Notes: generated by a model from the letters alone, not told the origin. DNA of 64,000 nucleotides from an uncultured Anaerolineae bacterium (GCA_938022205.1 CALIEB010000001.1:248001-312000), one strand, 5' to 3'; shown: positions 1 to 10,290, numbered from the stretch's first letter. Program-made: numbers and translations.

Positions 1-3000
1 TGTTTCGCTTGCAACGCTTGCAGCGTTTCCGTCACATAGTTAGGTTGCTCAATCGGCAGACGCACAAAGAAGGTCGTCCCTTTACCAAGCTCGGACTCAA
101 ACCACGTTTCCCCGTTGTGGAGCTGCACCAGCTCCTTCACCAACGCTAAGCCAAGCCCTGTCCCCGCCACGTCCAGCTCCAAAGCGTGTTCGTCATAGCG
201 TTCAAAGCGTCGCCATGCCGCCTCGCGGAAGTGTTCGGGGATGCCAACGCCGGTGTCCGCCACGCTAATCAGCACGTGCCTGCGGTCTGCTTCAAGAACT
301 GCCTTCACGTCAATCCTACCATTAGGGCGCGTATACTTAAAGGCGTTATCGACGATGTTGCCAACAATCTGCAGCAGCTTCTCACGGTCAGCACGAATGC
401 GCGGCACGTCATGGGCAACTTGCACGGTAACGGTAAAGTTCTTCTTCTGGTTCTGTGGACGGTTGGCAATTTGGTCGACCACCGCCTGCAGCGTTTCGTG
501 AAGGCTGACCATCTGCATCGTCGTGACCACCTCGCGGTTGTCAATTTTGGCGATGTTCAACACGTCATTGACCAGCACCGTTAGCCGCTCGACGTTCTCT
601 TTAATCGTGTTCACCATCTGCTTCTGGATGTCGCTCAGCTCCCCGCCCGCACCAATGAGCAGCAAGTCGGTGTAGCCGCGTATCGGCGTGAGCGGCGTGC
701 GGAACTCGTGCGAGACGTTGGTGATAAACTGGTTCTTGGTGCGCTCCGCCTCCACGTCGCGCGTCACGTCGCGGAACACCGCCACAACCCCTAAAAACAT
801 ATTGGTGCTGTAGACCGGGGCAAGGTACGTGCTGACGAAGTAGTCGTTAAGCTGGATGCGCTCACGCTCGGGATTGGCTAAAGGCTTCTTGTCGGCGATG
901 GTGGAAGCAAGGTCATTGATGAGCTGCTGCCAATCATACGCCAACTCGCCGAACAAGTCGCGCAGCACGTCAATGTGCTGGTTCATGACGCGCTGGCGCG
1001 GCACTTGCAAGATGCGCTCGGCGGCAGTGTTGAACAGCACCACCTTGCCCGTCGCGTCCACCAGCATCACGCCGTCGTTAATGCCTTCCAAAATCGCGCT
1101 GTTCTTCTGCGCTTCGTCCTGCTCGGTACGCAGCAGCTTGGCGAGGCGGTCGGCTTGGTCGCGGATGAGTTGGTACAAGTCTGCGCTGTTGATAGAGGCT
1201 GCCACTTGGTTGGCGGCTGGCACCAGCAGCTTGAGATGGTTTTCGGTAAACTTGCCGACCTCCGCACTCAACAGCACCATCACGCCGATGGGGTCTTCGT
1301 TGCTTTCCAAAAGCACCGCCAGCGCGCTGCGTAAGCCCGAAGGATGGTTCTTGTCCCACGTGGGGATGGTGTGCAAATCCTCGACCATCAGCACGTGGTC
1401 ATGGGCATCGCTGTTCATCAAGAACCATTGGGCAAATGCCAACGCGGGATGATAAGGATGCGAGCTGCCCTCACGATACTCAAGATTGTTGGGATTGAGA
1501 CTGGCACGACAGAAGAGCGAATCGGTGGCAGGGTCACTCAACATAATCACGCCGTCATCGGCACGCACCGCCTTGCTCACCATGCCAAGCGCGCGCTCCA
1601 AAAGCTGCTCCATGTCCAACGTGCGCGCCAGCTCGGAGGTAATTTGATAGAGCGTGTCGAGACGGTCACGCTCTGCTTCAAGCTCGTCGGTACGCGACTG
1701 CACCAGCGAGTTAAGCTCCGCCGCAAAGTTAGAGATGCGCTGGAACAGACGCGCGTTCTGAATGGCGGCCGCCAGCTGCGCCGCCACCGTCGACAGCACG
1801 CGGTCATCGTTGAGGTTGAAGGCACGTGTGCGGTGGTTGTTGCGCACCGCCAGCACGCCTAACACTTGGTCGCCCACCATCAGCGGCACGCCCATGTAAC
1901 TGCGCACGTCACCCTCACCATTGGTGATGCCCATGCTCTTGCGCAGGTCGTCGATGCTGAAGTAGTCCGCACCCAAACTCAACGTATGCCGCCGCTTGAT
2001 GACATACGACACTTCGTCTGTGCCAAGCGGACGCGGGTCGATGGTGAAGGTTTCGCCGTTGCTACGCACCGCCAGCGGGAAGGTGATTTGCTGCGTCTCC
2101 TCGTCGTACAACGCCAAGTACAGCTCTTCGGCTTTGGTGATGCTTGGCACTTGCTCGCGGATGATGGGCAACATATCGTCCAAGTTCAGCGTGGAGCTAA
2201 TGGCTTGGCTGAGCTGGTTAATCGTCAGCAGCTCTTCAAAACGCACGTTAGCCTCTGTCGAAAGGCGCACGTTCTCAATCGCCACCGCCACCTGCGCCCC
2301 CAACGCGCGCGCAAGGCGCACCTTCTGCTGGGTGAGTGTGTGTTCCTCGTTGGAAAGCTGCTCCATTTGAATTAAGCCAATCGACTGGTCACCGACGACC
2401 AGCGGCACAATCATGCGCGCGCCGCGCTTGCTAGCGCGCAACGCCGCAATTTCGTTGGGGTAGTTTTGTTGAGCAACACCGTCCGGTGTGTCCGCGATGA
2501 CCACCACATCGCGCGTGGTGAGCGCGCGCAGGTGCGCTGGATATTTGTCAAGGTTGATGAACTCGCCCATCGGCGTGTAAGGATAAGTGACCTCTGGGTC
2601 GCGCGAAGCAGCAAACGCCACCATCGCCTCGTTGTCCACCTCGTTCCACGTCCAAATCGCGCAGTCGGTTTGGTCAAGCGCAGAGAACATCAAGTCCGTG
2701 ATGGTCTTGAAGACCTCGTCAAGGTCACGGCGCACCGCTGTTGCCTGCGCCGCCTCAAGCAACGTGCCTAGCTCGTTGGTGCGCTCAAAGGTCTGCTCAA
2801 AGAGTTCGGCGTTCGCTAGCGCGATGGCTACTTGACTGCTAAACGCCAGCGCGACGTGTTGCTCTTCGCGCGATTGGTACAAGTCGGGACGGCTGTGCGC
2901 AACAACCAGCATGCCGACCACATGCCCTTGATTGACGAGCGGGATGCCCATCCAACTGTGCATGTCCTGCGCGCCGGTGAGAACGTCGCGCACGCCGTCC

Positions 3001-6000
3001 GGGCTGCTTTCAGTGATAGGCTGCTTCTCCGTCACCATTGCTTGCAAGCGCGGGTCATCGGCAATCTTCACGCGAAAGCCTACCGATGGCACACCCTCTT
3101 CATAGCCCTGTACGCCTTCTAAGACCATCAAAGAGCCGTTGCGCCGCCACAGACTGGCACGCTCGTTGGGAATAATCCAACCCATCTCGTCTAACGCGAG
3201 GCGCACAATCTCCTCACGTTCCAACAGGGCGGTGATGCGCGTCGCCACTTCGGTGAGTGCTGCCAATTGATTAGCGCGGTTTTCGATGGCTTGCTCAAGC
3301 ATGGTGCGCTTGGTCACGTCTTCCAACAGCAGCACCGCGCCGCGCACTTGCAAGCCGCTGCGGAAGGGATAGAGATAGAGGTTGCGCACCAGCAGCTGCC
3401 CGTCGGGGCGCGTCGTCGTGTAGCCCATGCGAACGCGCGGCTCGCCCGTTTCCAGCACGCTCATCAGGTCTGCACCCAGAGCCTCTGAAAGGTCAGGCTG
3501 ATAGGTGAACAGGTCTTGGCGCAGCGCGTCATTGCTCCAGCCGTAGTACTGGCGCATGTAGTCGTTGATGTTGATGATGCGCCCGCTGGCATCCAACACG
3601 ACAATGCCCTGCTGGATAGACTCGACAACGCTGCGGTTCAGCACTTGCAAGTTGACGGCTTGATTGAAGAGGCGCGCGTTCTGCAGGCTGCTGGCGATGA
3701 GCTGTGTGACACGGCGCACTATCGCTCGCGCCTCAGACGACTGCAGCGTTTCGACTGCGCTGCTGCCCAAATGCAGCGCGCCAAGACATTCGCCACCGCT
3801 TATCAACGGCAGAATAAGGCTGGCGCGCTCGCCGCTGCTGTACCAAACCTTGAGATCGTCCAAAAAGCGCGTCGCGTCGTCTTTGGCAGTGTAAAGCTGC
3901 CCCTCACGGTCACGATAGACACGCCCTAAGGCGGTGCGCTCGAGAGAGGTGCGCTGCTCCTGCGTGACGGTAAGATTGCCGTTTTGGTCGGGCAGCACGC
4001 GCAAATAGTCAAAGGCTTCGCTTTGCTCGTTGTAAATGGCAAGCGTCATGCGCGAGAACGGCACCAGCGCGTACAACCCTTGCGCCACGCCGTGCGCAAT
4101 CTCGCCCAAGTCCAGCGTGGTGGCCACCGTGCGCATAATCGCGTTGAGCTGCGCCTCTTGCTCCGCGCTGCGCTGGCTTTCGAGGAAGAAGCGCGTGTTC
4201 TCAATCATCGTGGCGGCTTGGTGGGCGAAAATCTCCAACACCTCAATGCGCTGGCGGTCAGGACGCAAGTTATCGTGTGGGCGGTCTAGTGCCATCACGC
4301 CCAGCAAGTTGCCACCTTGCCCACTAATGCTCACCAGCAGCATGTCGCCGTCATGCCAAGACTCTTTGCCGCGTACCTCAAGGCTACGGCTTTCGGCAAA
4401 GGCAGTGGATAGCGCCTCTGTGCCTTGCATATACCACTCGCTGACACGCTCCACAGGGAAGAAGTAGCTCTCGCTAATGCGATATTCAGGCTTGAGGAAC
4501 TCTGAAAGCACGTCAAGGCTCATCAGCACATCGCGCGTCTTCTCAAACACGTCAATAGGCAAGCCAGCGTGCGCCACACGACGCAGCGCAGCGATGCGCT
4601 CATCCACCAACAGCATCAGCACCACATCATAGCCAACCGACTGCTGCACGCTGTAGGCGACCGCCTCGAGCAACGTCTCAGGGTCAGCGTTGCTCGACTG
4701 CAACATCTGCCCCAGCTCAAAGATGCGGTTGAGCTGGTCAACGCGCTGGCGCAAGCGTTCGCCGCGCTCCATCTGCTGCTGGTAGTAGGTGGCGTTTTGA
4801 TAGCCCAACGCGGCTTTTGTGCTAATCGTCATCAAGAAGCCCGCCGACCGCTCGTCAAAGCGGTTAGGCGCGTCAGCGTAGGCATGGATAACCCCGATGA
4901 CCTCATCCACATAGAGAATAGCCGCCGCCGCCGCCGACCGCGCCGACGCAGGCATGGGCGTGAACTCGCGCTTCGCCTCGTAGTCCATCACCAGCGTTGG
5001 CTCGCTACCGTGCTGCAGCGCGGCACGCTCGATGTCCGCTAACGGACGCATGTAGCTCACGTCGCCCAAGACACGGTCAACCTCTGGGTCGTTGGGGTCA
5101 CGCCACAGCTTATGCGGGCGCAGCATGACAATCTCGACGTTGTCGGCGTTCATGGTTGTCCGCACTTCCTTGCGGATAACCTGCAAGATGCTGTTAAAAT
5201 CCAGCGTCAGTGCCAGTTCATTGCTGACGCGCGCAATGGCATCCAGCTCTTGCACACGACGGCGCAAGTTCTCGCCAGTGGCTTCATAGAGCATCAACCG
5301 CTCTAACGCCGCCGTGATTTGCGAGGCAACCGTGCTGAGCGCGACAACATCTTGCGGCTCGTAAGGACGGTCGCTGCGGTTAGCCACACCAAGCTCACCC
5401 AAGACGCGGTCACCCACAACAAGCGGCACCAACACACCGTTGAGCAAGCCCAAGCGCATTGCGACCTGTCGGTAGGACTTCAGCACTCTAGAGTCGTTGG
5501 GAATGTCGTTGGAAAAGAAAGCGCGGCGCGTGCTGACGACGCTGTACTTGACGAAGTCTGGGTCGCTCATATCCTGCACGATAGGCTGCGACAACTCAAT
5601 GCCATGCACCCAACGCGGATAGGTGATGAGCGTGTTGCTGTTGTGGTCAACCGTGTTGATGAACACCTTGCTGCTGTCCATGAAGTGCGCGATTTGACGC
5701 AGCACCGGCGTAAACGACTGGTCAGGCGTAATCACCACGCTAGCAAGCTCGGCAATACGCCGCAAGCCTTCCGCTTGCTCGGCGCGCGCTTGCACCTCAC
5801 GATACAAGCGCGCGTTTTCGATGATAGCCGTCGCTTGTGTGGCGAAGATTTGCAGCAGGCGCGCGTCGCGGTCGTTATAGCCGCGCCCGTCGTTCGTGTT
5901 AGAAACTTGCACCACGCCAATGCGCTGCCCACCGCTCGCCATGACGGCAAACAGCGTCTGCCTGACGTTGGCACGCTCCGCCAGCGCGTCCAAGCCTGCC

Positions 6001-7775
6001 TCATAAACCAGCGCGTCCGTTTGCACGTGGTTGCTGTACCAATAGTCCTCCTCTTGCCAAAGCTCGCTCATAACCGAGCCAATCGGCAGGGAAATCTTGT
6101 AATCGCGCACGACCTCATCAGCAATGCCGTAGAAGGGCAAACGCGGCACAAGCTGGCGTTTTTGCGAGTCATACAGCAGCACACCGCACATCCCGCTGCG
6201 CATGAGGCGGGCAATGCGCTCGGTAATCGTGGCGAAAAATTCGCTCTCATGGCTTAGCGCGCCGATAGCATCGGTCATCTCTTGCAAGCCAAGCAGCTCG
6301 TTGTCAATGAGACGCTCGCGCTGATACAGGCGCACGCTGCCGACCACGATGCTGGCTTGCATCGCCAGCACGCGCAGGCTTTGGATGTCGTTAGGCGTGA
6401 AGCCGCCCTGCCCGCGCCGATTGCTGACAATAATCAAGCCAATGCGCTGGTTGGCCAGCTGCAGCGGCAGCAGTGCCGTGCTGCGGATACCCGCCACTTC
6501 CACAATCGGCATCAGCCCCAAGTTTTCCACCAGCGGCTCGTTCTTAAGGTCATTGGAGAACCAATAGGGTTGATGCTCCCAAATGTACCGCTGCGGGCTG
6601 CCGACCGGCAAGGGAATTTGAATCATCTGCGCCACATGGTCGGGCAAACCGTAAAAAGGCAGCTGCGGTAGCAACATCTCACGCTCGGGGTCGTACAAGA
6701 ACACCGCGCACATTTCGGCATCCACTAGCTTGGCGATGCGCTCGTTCAAGCCATAGAACACCTTAGGCACGTCGACATCCGACTGCACTTGGCGAGCAAT
6801 ATCTTGCAAGGCAGCAATTTGCGTGATGCGCTGCGCCTGCTCGTTGTAAAGCACCGCGTTCGTCACCGCCGCGGCAACCGCGCTGCTTATCGCCTCCAAG
6901 AAAGCTAGCGTACTGTCGTTAAAAGCACGCTTGTCGTTGTGAAAAAGGCTTAGCGTGCCAACAAAAGCATCGTTAGCCACCAGCGGCACGGCAACGACGC
7001 TTTGATAGGGACTGTCGGCAAGCAGCTCACGGGCGTTGATGTGGTCACCTTGCCCGCGCAACAGCAAGGCACGCCGCTCTTGCGCTACCCAGCCCGCCGC
7101 GCCCTGCCCTTGCGTATAGCCGCCGCCTTGCTCGGCAACCTTGAGCAAGTAAGACGCATCGCCGAGCCAGCCACGCTGGGTCAAGAAGCGCGCGTCCTCG
7201 TTCCAAAGGCAAATTTCGCCGGCAGACAGCGCGATGTTACGGCTGATAATCTCCAAAATCACTTGCAACGCCGCTTCCACCGCCATCTCAGCAGATAGGT
7301 TCTCGTTAATGGCGTTGATGACGCGCATCACGCGCGACACATCCAACGCCCCCGCGCCGCTGGCTTGGCCCTGCGCAATCTCTTGCAACGTGACGACCAC
7401 ACGCCACCCTGCTTCGGTCGGCACATGCGTGGAAGAAGCCTGCACCCATCGGTCGCGCACACGAAAGGACGTTTGCCCCTCGTTCACCAACAGCGCGGCG
7501 AAGTTTTCTTGCGGCTGCACGTCACGCAGCAGCAACTCAAAGTCGAACCACTCATCTTCAATGGCAAACCACTCGCGTGCCAGCGCGTTCACATGCAGCG
7601 TCTGCCCGTGTTCGTTAAACACCAGCGTCGCCACAACGGGCGGTGCGTCAGACTTAGGCAGCGGGCCCGACCCAATCGCTGTATCGCCCGCACGCTCCAT
7701 CTGGCGCACCAGCAAATACAAGCCCAGCAGCGTCAACCCACCAATAAAAATCGCTAAGAACGCAAACCCACCCAT
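1..7775 (-). CDS. Giant multi-GAF sensor histidine kinase, 3' end outside window
   Basis: Membrane-anchored sensor kinase, open at the window edge, with at least 2,591 codons visible from the ATG at 7775. It begins with one hydrophobic segment (residues about 3-22) and a PAS-like domain (42-130). Seven GAF-like domains follow (about 150-305, 318-480, 489-652, 671-824, 844-996, 1019-1196, 1209-1369), then a PAS (1379-1496). Four more GAFs (1509-1662, 1671-1836, 1851-2012, 2039-2206) and a PAS (2224-2344) lead into the HisKA domain, with phospho-acceptor His2356 in NVSHEFRTPL. The HATPase_c domain has DTGVGIP at Asp2507 and a TGLGLALVKELV G2 box. All kinase boxes are intact. Boundaries are my reading of the translation, so the GAF count could shift by one. 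It starts 25 bases after the response-regulator stop, so the two are probably co-transcribed. Ligands are unknown. Confidence 0.93.
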   Translation of the reverse strand, partial: MGGFAFLAIFIGGLTLLGLYLLVRQMERAGDTAIGSGPLPKSDAPPVVATLVFNEHGQTLHVNALAREWFAIEDEWFDFELLLRDVQPQENFAALLVNEGQTSFRVRDRWVQASSTHVPTEAGWRVVVTLQEIAQGQASGAGALDVSRVMRVINAINENLSAEMAVEAALQVILEIISRNIALSAGEICLWNEDARFLTQRGWLGDASYLLKVAEQGGGYTQGQGAAGWVAQERRALLLRGQGDHINARELLADSPYQSVVAVPLVANDAFVGTLSLFHNDKRAFNDSTLAFLEAISSAVAAAVTNAVLYNEQAQRITQIAALQDIARQVQSDVDVPKVFYGLNERIAKLVDAEMCAVFLYDPEREMLLPQLPFYGLPDHVAQMIQIPLPVGSPQRYIWEHQPYWFSNDLKNEPLVENLGLMPIVEVAGIRSTALLPLQLANQRIGLIIVSNRRGQGGFTPNDIQSLRVLAMQASIVVGSVRLYQRERLIDNELLGLQEMTDAIGALSHESEFFATITERIARLMRSGMCGVLLYDSQKRQLVPRLPFYGIADEVVRDYKISLPIGSVMSELWQEEDYWYSNHVQTDALVYEAGLDALAERANVRQTLFAVMASGGQRIGVVQVSNTNDGRGYNDRDARLLQIFATQATAIIENARLYREVQARAEQAEGLRRIAELASVVITPDQSFTPVLRQIAHFMDSSKVFINTVDHNSNTLITYPRWVHGIELSQPIVQDMSDPDFVKYSVVSTRRAFFSNDIPNDSRVLKSYRQVAMRLGLLNGVLVPLVVGDRVLGELGVANRSDRPYEPQDVVALSTVASQITAALERLMLYEATGENLRRRVQELDAIARVSNELALTLDFNSILQVIRKEVRTTMNADNVEIVMLRPHKLWRDPNDPEVDRVLGDVSYMRPLADIERAALQHGSEPTLVMDYEAKREFTPMPASARSAAAAAILYVDEVIGVIHAYADAPNRFDERSAGFLMTISTKAALGYQNATYYQQQMERGERLRQRVDQLNRIFELGQMLQSSNADPETLLEAVAYSVQQSVGYDVVLMLLVDERIAALRRVAHAGLPIDVFEKTRDVLMSLDVLSEFLKPEYRISESYFFPVERVSEWYMQGTEALSTAFAESRSLEVRGKESWHDGDMLLVSISGQGGNLLGVMALDRPHDNLRPDRQRIEVLEIFAHQAATMIENTRFFLESQRSAEQEAQLNAIMRTVATTLDLGEIAHGVAQGLYALVPFSRMTLAIYNEQSEAFDYLRVLPDQNGNLTVTQEQRTSLERTALGRVYRDREGQLYTAKDDATRFLDDLKVWYSSGERASLILPLISGGECLGALHLGSSAVETLQSSEARAIVRRVTQLIASSLQNARLFNQAVNLQVLNRSVVESIQQGIVVLDASGRIININDYMRQYYGWSNDALRQDLFTYQPDLSEALGADLMSVLETGEPRVRMGYTTTRPDGQLLVRNLYLYPFRSGLQVRGAVLLLEDVTKRTMLEQAIENRANQLAALTEVATRITALLEREEIVRLALDEMGWIIPNERASLWRRNGSLMVLEGVQGYEEGVPSVGFRVKIADDPRLQAMVTEKQPITESSPDGVRDVLTGAQDMHSWMGIPLVNQGHVVGMLVVAHSRPDLYQSREEQHVALAFSSQVAIALANAELFEQTFERTNELGTLLEAAQATAVRRDLDEVFKTITDLMFSALDQTDCAIWTWNEVDNEAMVAFAASRDPEVTYPYTPMGEFINLDKYPAHLRALTTRDVVVIADTPDGVAQQNYPNEIAALRASKRGARMIVPLVVGDQSIGLIQMEQLSNEEHTLTQQKVRLARALGAQVAVAIENVRLSTEANVRFEELLTINQLSQAISSTLNLDDMLPIIREQVPSITKAEELYLALYDEETQQITFPLAVRSNGETFTIDPRPLGTDEVSYVIKRRHTLSLGADYFSIDDLRKSMGITNGEGDVRSYMGVPLMVGDQVLGVLAVRNNHRTRAFNLNDDRVLSTVAAQLAAAIQNARLFQRISNFAAELNSLVQSRTDELEAERDRLDTLYQITSELARTLDMEQLLERALGMVSKAVRADDGVIMLSDPATDSLFCRASLNPNNLEYREGSSHPYHPALAFAQWFLMNSDAHDHVLMVEDLHTIPTWDKNHPSGLRSALAVLLESNEDPIGVMVLLSAEVGKFTENHLKLLVPAANQVAASINSADLYQLIRDQADRLAKLLRTEQDEAQKNSAILEGINDGVMLVDATGKVVLFNTAAERILQVPRQRVMNQHIDVLRDLFGELAYDWQQLINDLASTIADKKPLANPERERIQLNDYFVSTYLAPVYSTNMFLGVVAVFRDVTRDVEAERTKNQFITNVSHEFRTPLTPIRGYTDLLLIGAGGELSDIQKQMVNTIKENVERLTVLVNDVLNIAKIDNREVVTTMQMVSLHETLQAVVDQIANRPQNQKKNFTVTVQVAHDVPRIRADREKLLQIVGNIVDNAFKYTRPNGRIDVKAVLEADRRHVLISVADTGVGIPEHFREAAWRRFERYDEHALELDVAGTGLGLALVKELVQLHNGETWFESELGKGTTFFVRLPIEQPNYVTETLQALQAK

Positions 7776-7800
7776 ACGCGATAACCCCGCTGCACTTAAC

Positions 7801-8742
7801 TTACCACGATGTCAAAATGTTCGTGTCATGACTGCCGCTGTCATAGTCGCCGCTGCGCCGCCGCCGCCTGTCCTCCGCTGCCAGCTCGGTAATCTCGCGG
7901 ATGTCGGAAAACTGTTGCGTGCGCGTCGAAACCGCGCCCACCGAAAGCGACATCAAGTCCACGTGGTTCTCGCGCCCGTCATCGCCCGGCACAATCATAT
8001 AGCCGCGCTCGCGGTCAATAAACGAGTAGTGCTGCTTAATCTCGTTCGCGAAGCGTTCAGTTAGGCGTTCGGTCAGGCGTTCGTAATCGTCCACATGCGT
8101 GATGAGGATGAAGTTGTCGCGGCCCGGATGCCCCGGATAATCGTCGGGGGTGCCGTGCTTGTCGATAATCTCGCCCATCAGCAGCGTCATAAAGCGGATC
8201 ACTTCGTCGCCCGCCGCCCAACCGTAGACCTCACTGAACATGGAAAAGCCATTAATCTTGATGTCGATGTACGTCCACTGTCCGCCCTTCAACATTAAGC
8301 TGCGCAAGTGGTCTTCGATGAGACTGCCAGTGGGCAAATTGGAAACGGGGTCAATCTGCTTTTGGCGCACGGTGGCGTTAATCGCGTTTTGGATGCGCAG
8401 CTTAAGCTCTTCGATGTCAAAAGGCTTGGTCATGTAGTCATCCGCGCCCAGCTCCAGCCCAATGAGCTTGTCGCTGCGTTCATCCTTCTGTGTCAAGAAG
8501 ATAATGGGGATGTGGCTGGTGCGCGTGGTGGTGCGCAGCTCACGACAAATGTCGTAGCCGCTCATGTCGGGCAAATTGATGTCCAGCACAATCAAATTAG
8601 GCAGCTGCTTGCGCGTAGAAGCCAGCGCGTCCGCCCCCTTGCCCGCGACATCGACCGCGTAGCCCTGCCCACCTAGATAAATCTTCAACATATTGGAAAT
8701 ATCCACATCGTCTTCTACGACTAGGATGCGACCTTTGCTCAT
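7801..8742 (-). CDS. Response regulator, REC plus degenerate GGDEF domain
   Basis: A 313-residue two-component regulator. The receiver domain (1-122) has the acidic pair Asp11/Asp12, phospho-acceptor Asp54 (LIVLDINLPD), Thr84 and Lys106, so it should be phosphorylatable. The C-terminal half resembles a GGDEF domain (DIKINGFSMF, GWAAGDEV), but the signature loop reads GRDNF (207-211) instead of GGDEF. Diguanylate cyclase activity is therefore unlikely, and the domain may bind nucleotide or act as a protein interface. I chose the ATG at 8742 over an in-frame ATG at 8781 because GAGGG lies six bases upstream and the receiver starts at once. It lies directly upstream of the giant kinase, its likely phosphodonor. 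The C-terminus carries a run of five Arg followed by a Ser/Asp-rich tail. Confidence 0.9.
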   Translation of the reverse strand: MSKGRILVVEDDVDISNMLKIYLGGQGYAVDVAGKGADALASTRKQLPNLIVLDINLPDMSGYDICRELRTTTRTSHIPIIFLTQKDERSDKLIGLELGADDYMTKPFDIEELKLRIQNAINATVRQKQIDPVSNLPTGSLIEDHLRSLMLKGGQWTYIDIKINGFSMFSEVYGWAAGDEVIRFMTLLMGEIIDKHGTPDDYPGHPGRDNFILITHVDDYERLTERLTERFANEIKQHYSFIDRERGYMIVPGDDGRENHVDLMSLSVGAVSTRTQQFSDIREITELAAEDRRRRRSGDYDSGSHDTNILTSW

Positions 8743-8865
8743 GCTTGCCCTCACATTTATGCTGGGGTTTTTAGAAAACACTGCTAACTATGTCTAAACT
8801 ATACATCAGAACCGCGCAAAGTGCATGTCTTTGTTTGGATACGCTAACGTTTTTTTCAAGACTTG

Positions 8866-8874
8866 TGCTATAGT
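8866..8874 (+). promoter_or_regulatory. Extended -10 promoter TGCTATAGT for the AAA+ gene
   Basis: TGC followed by TATAGT, 42 bases upstream of the ATG at 8917. No convincing -35 hexamer lies 16-18 bases upstream. It matches the TGCTAnnAT pattern seen at many starts here and argues against translation beginning at the in-frame TTG at 8863. Confidence 0.5.
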
Positions 8875-8916
8875 GATAGGGAAAGCTCAACATCTATCAC
8901 GCAAGAATTGAAGCCC

Positions 8917-10290
8917 ATGCCAAAAGAACGCAAATATCGCGCAGACAGTGACTATATTTTTGTAAGAAGAAAGGCTAAACTTGCCCAAAGCGATACCAGC
9001 AGTATTTACACCCAGTTAGTGCGTTGGTTACAAGCTAATCACGCCCTTCATGACGGTGAGTTCTACTTTAGCGACGGCACAGTAACCACGCTGAACGTGC
9101 TGCGTTATATCGACGTGCCGTTTGATTTGGGCAACGGCTGGCAGTACGAAAGCTACGACAGCGTGCCGTGCAGCCTCGTGCCGTCCATCACAAGCATTGC
9201 CGAAGACCAGCTCGGCACACGCACGGGCGCGATGCGCTATCACTTTCGCCACCGCGAAAGCGGCGCGCAATGCCACGCGCTTGCTGTCACCGTCCCCTTG
9301 CACGATGCCGATTTAATGCTGGTCTTTCGCTCGTTGGCATACGTGCCTAAGGAGCGCGTGCCACAGTGGATTGCCTTTGAAAAAGAGTGCAAACGCATCG
9401 AAAACTCGGCAGTGCAGTTTCGTGGCAAGGTGTCCGTGGTGGGTGGCACAGAAAGCACGTTTGCCAGCAACATCACGTTGGAGGACGTGTTTTTGCCGCA
9501 TACGCTCAAGAGCGAGATCATGCGCGACATCGACGCTTTTTTCCAACGCGGCGTAGACATCTACAAACGGTTGAACATCAAGCCGTTTCGCAAGTTGTTG
9601 CTAGCGGGCGTGCCGGGCACAGGCAAAACGATGCTGTGCAGCGCGCTTGCCAATTGGGCAACGCAACGAGCCTTTTTCGTCGCTTATGTCAGTGGCTCGA
9701 GTACCTTTGGGGCGCGCTTCTGGAAAATTCACCAAGCCCTTGAGATGGCAGCTAGCAGCAGCACGCGCGCCTTCGTCATCGTTGAAGAGCTTGATGCCTA
9801 CTTGCAAGACGACGAAAGCATGGCGGAAATGCTCAACGTGCTAGACGGTCTAGAAACGCCGAGCAACCCGTTCGGCACGCTGCTCATCGCCACGACCAAC
9901 CATCCGCAGAAGATTGACGAGCGCGTGCTAAAGCGTCCCGGCAGGCTTGACCGCGTGTTTGTCGTGCCGGAAATGAACGACCGCGAGAGCGTGGAGCGCA
10001 TGCTACGCAACTATATAGGTGACGCATGGCGCGACGAACACCTCGCCATTGTCGATGAGCTGCTCGGCAAGCCCGGCGCGTTCATCCGCGAAATGGTCTT
10101 GTACGCGCTCACGGTGTCCGCTTATCAGGACGAAGAGCTACTAACGCTAGGTCACCTGCAAGAGTCCGCGCGTCTGCTAGCGCAGCAGCTTGACGCAAAA
10201 GACGACTTTCTCACCCGTCACAAGCAAGAGGACATCGGCTTCAGCGCAACAACCAAGCGCAGCAAGCGCGCCCAAGACGTGCCTTTTTAG
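8917..10290 (+). CDS. AAA+ ATPase with uncharacterised N-terminal region
   Basis: 457 residues. Residues 1-200 match no domain I recognise. Residues 205-420 form a classical AAA+ module of the FtsH/Bcs1/Cdc48 type. Walker A is GVPGTGKT (231-238), the Walker B region is VIVEELD (289-293), sensor-1 Asn328 lies in IATTNH, and KRPGRLDRVF holds the candidate Arg fingers. The usual Asp of Walker B (hhhhDE) is Glu here, a conservative change that may slow hydrolysis. The C-terminus is charged and Lys-rich. A TPR gene follows after 25 bases with a good RBS, so they likely form an operon and may act together. The substrate is not evident. An in-frame TTG at 8863 is possible but overlaps the promoter. 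Confidence 0.85.
   Translation: MPKERKYRADSDYIFVRRKAKLAQSDTSSIYTQLVRWLQANHALHDGEFYFSDGTVTTLNVLRYIDVPFDLGNGWQYESYDSVPCSLVPSITSIAEDQLGTRTGAMRYHFRHRESGAQCHALAVTVPLHDADLMLVFRSLAYVPKERVPQWIAFEKECKRIENSAVQFRGKVSVVGGTESTFASNITLEDVFLPHTLKSEIMRDIDAFFQRGVDIYKRLNIKPFRKLLLAGVPGTGKTMLCSALANWATQRAFFVAYVSGSSTFGARFWKIHQALEMAASSSTRAFVIVEELDAYLQDDESMAEMLNVLDGLETPSNPFGTLLIATTNHPQKIDERVLKRPGRLDRVFVVPEMNDRESVERMLRNYIGDAWRDEHLAIVDELLGKPGAFIREMVLYALTVSAYQDEELLTLGHLQESARLLAQQLDAKDDFLTRHKQEDIGFSATTKRSKRAQDVPF

Noticed and set aside
4919..4945. GCC trinucleotide run
   Set aside because: It encodes an Ala/Ser stretch inside a GAF domain of the giant kinase; ordinary codon repetition.
186..7757. Many plus-strand open frames across the first 7.7 kb
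   Set aside because: They lie antisense to one continuous minus-strand frame that encodes recognisable GAF, PAS and kinase domains; none has a recognisable product or a matching RBS.
8863..8916. TTG-initiated extension of the AAA+ gene
   Set aside because: It would overlap the likely -10 element and adds a low-complexity peptide; the ATG at 8917 is more plausible.
8917..10290. AAA+ ATPase as part of a contractile injection system with the tail-tube-like gene
   Set aside because: The two genes are about 28 kb apart on opposite strands with only unrelated genes between them, so I cannot support a functional link.
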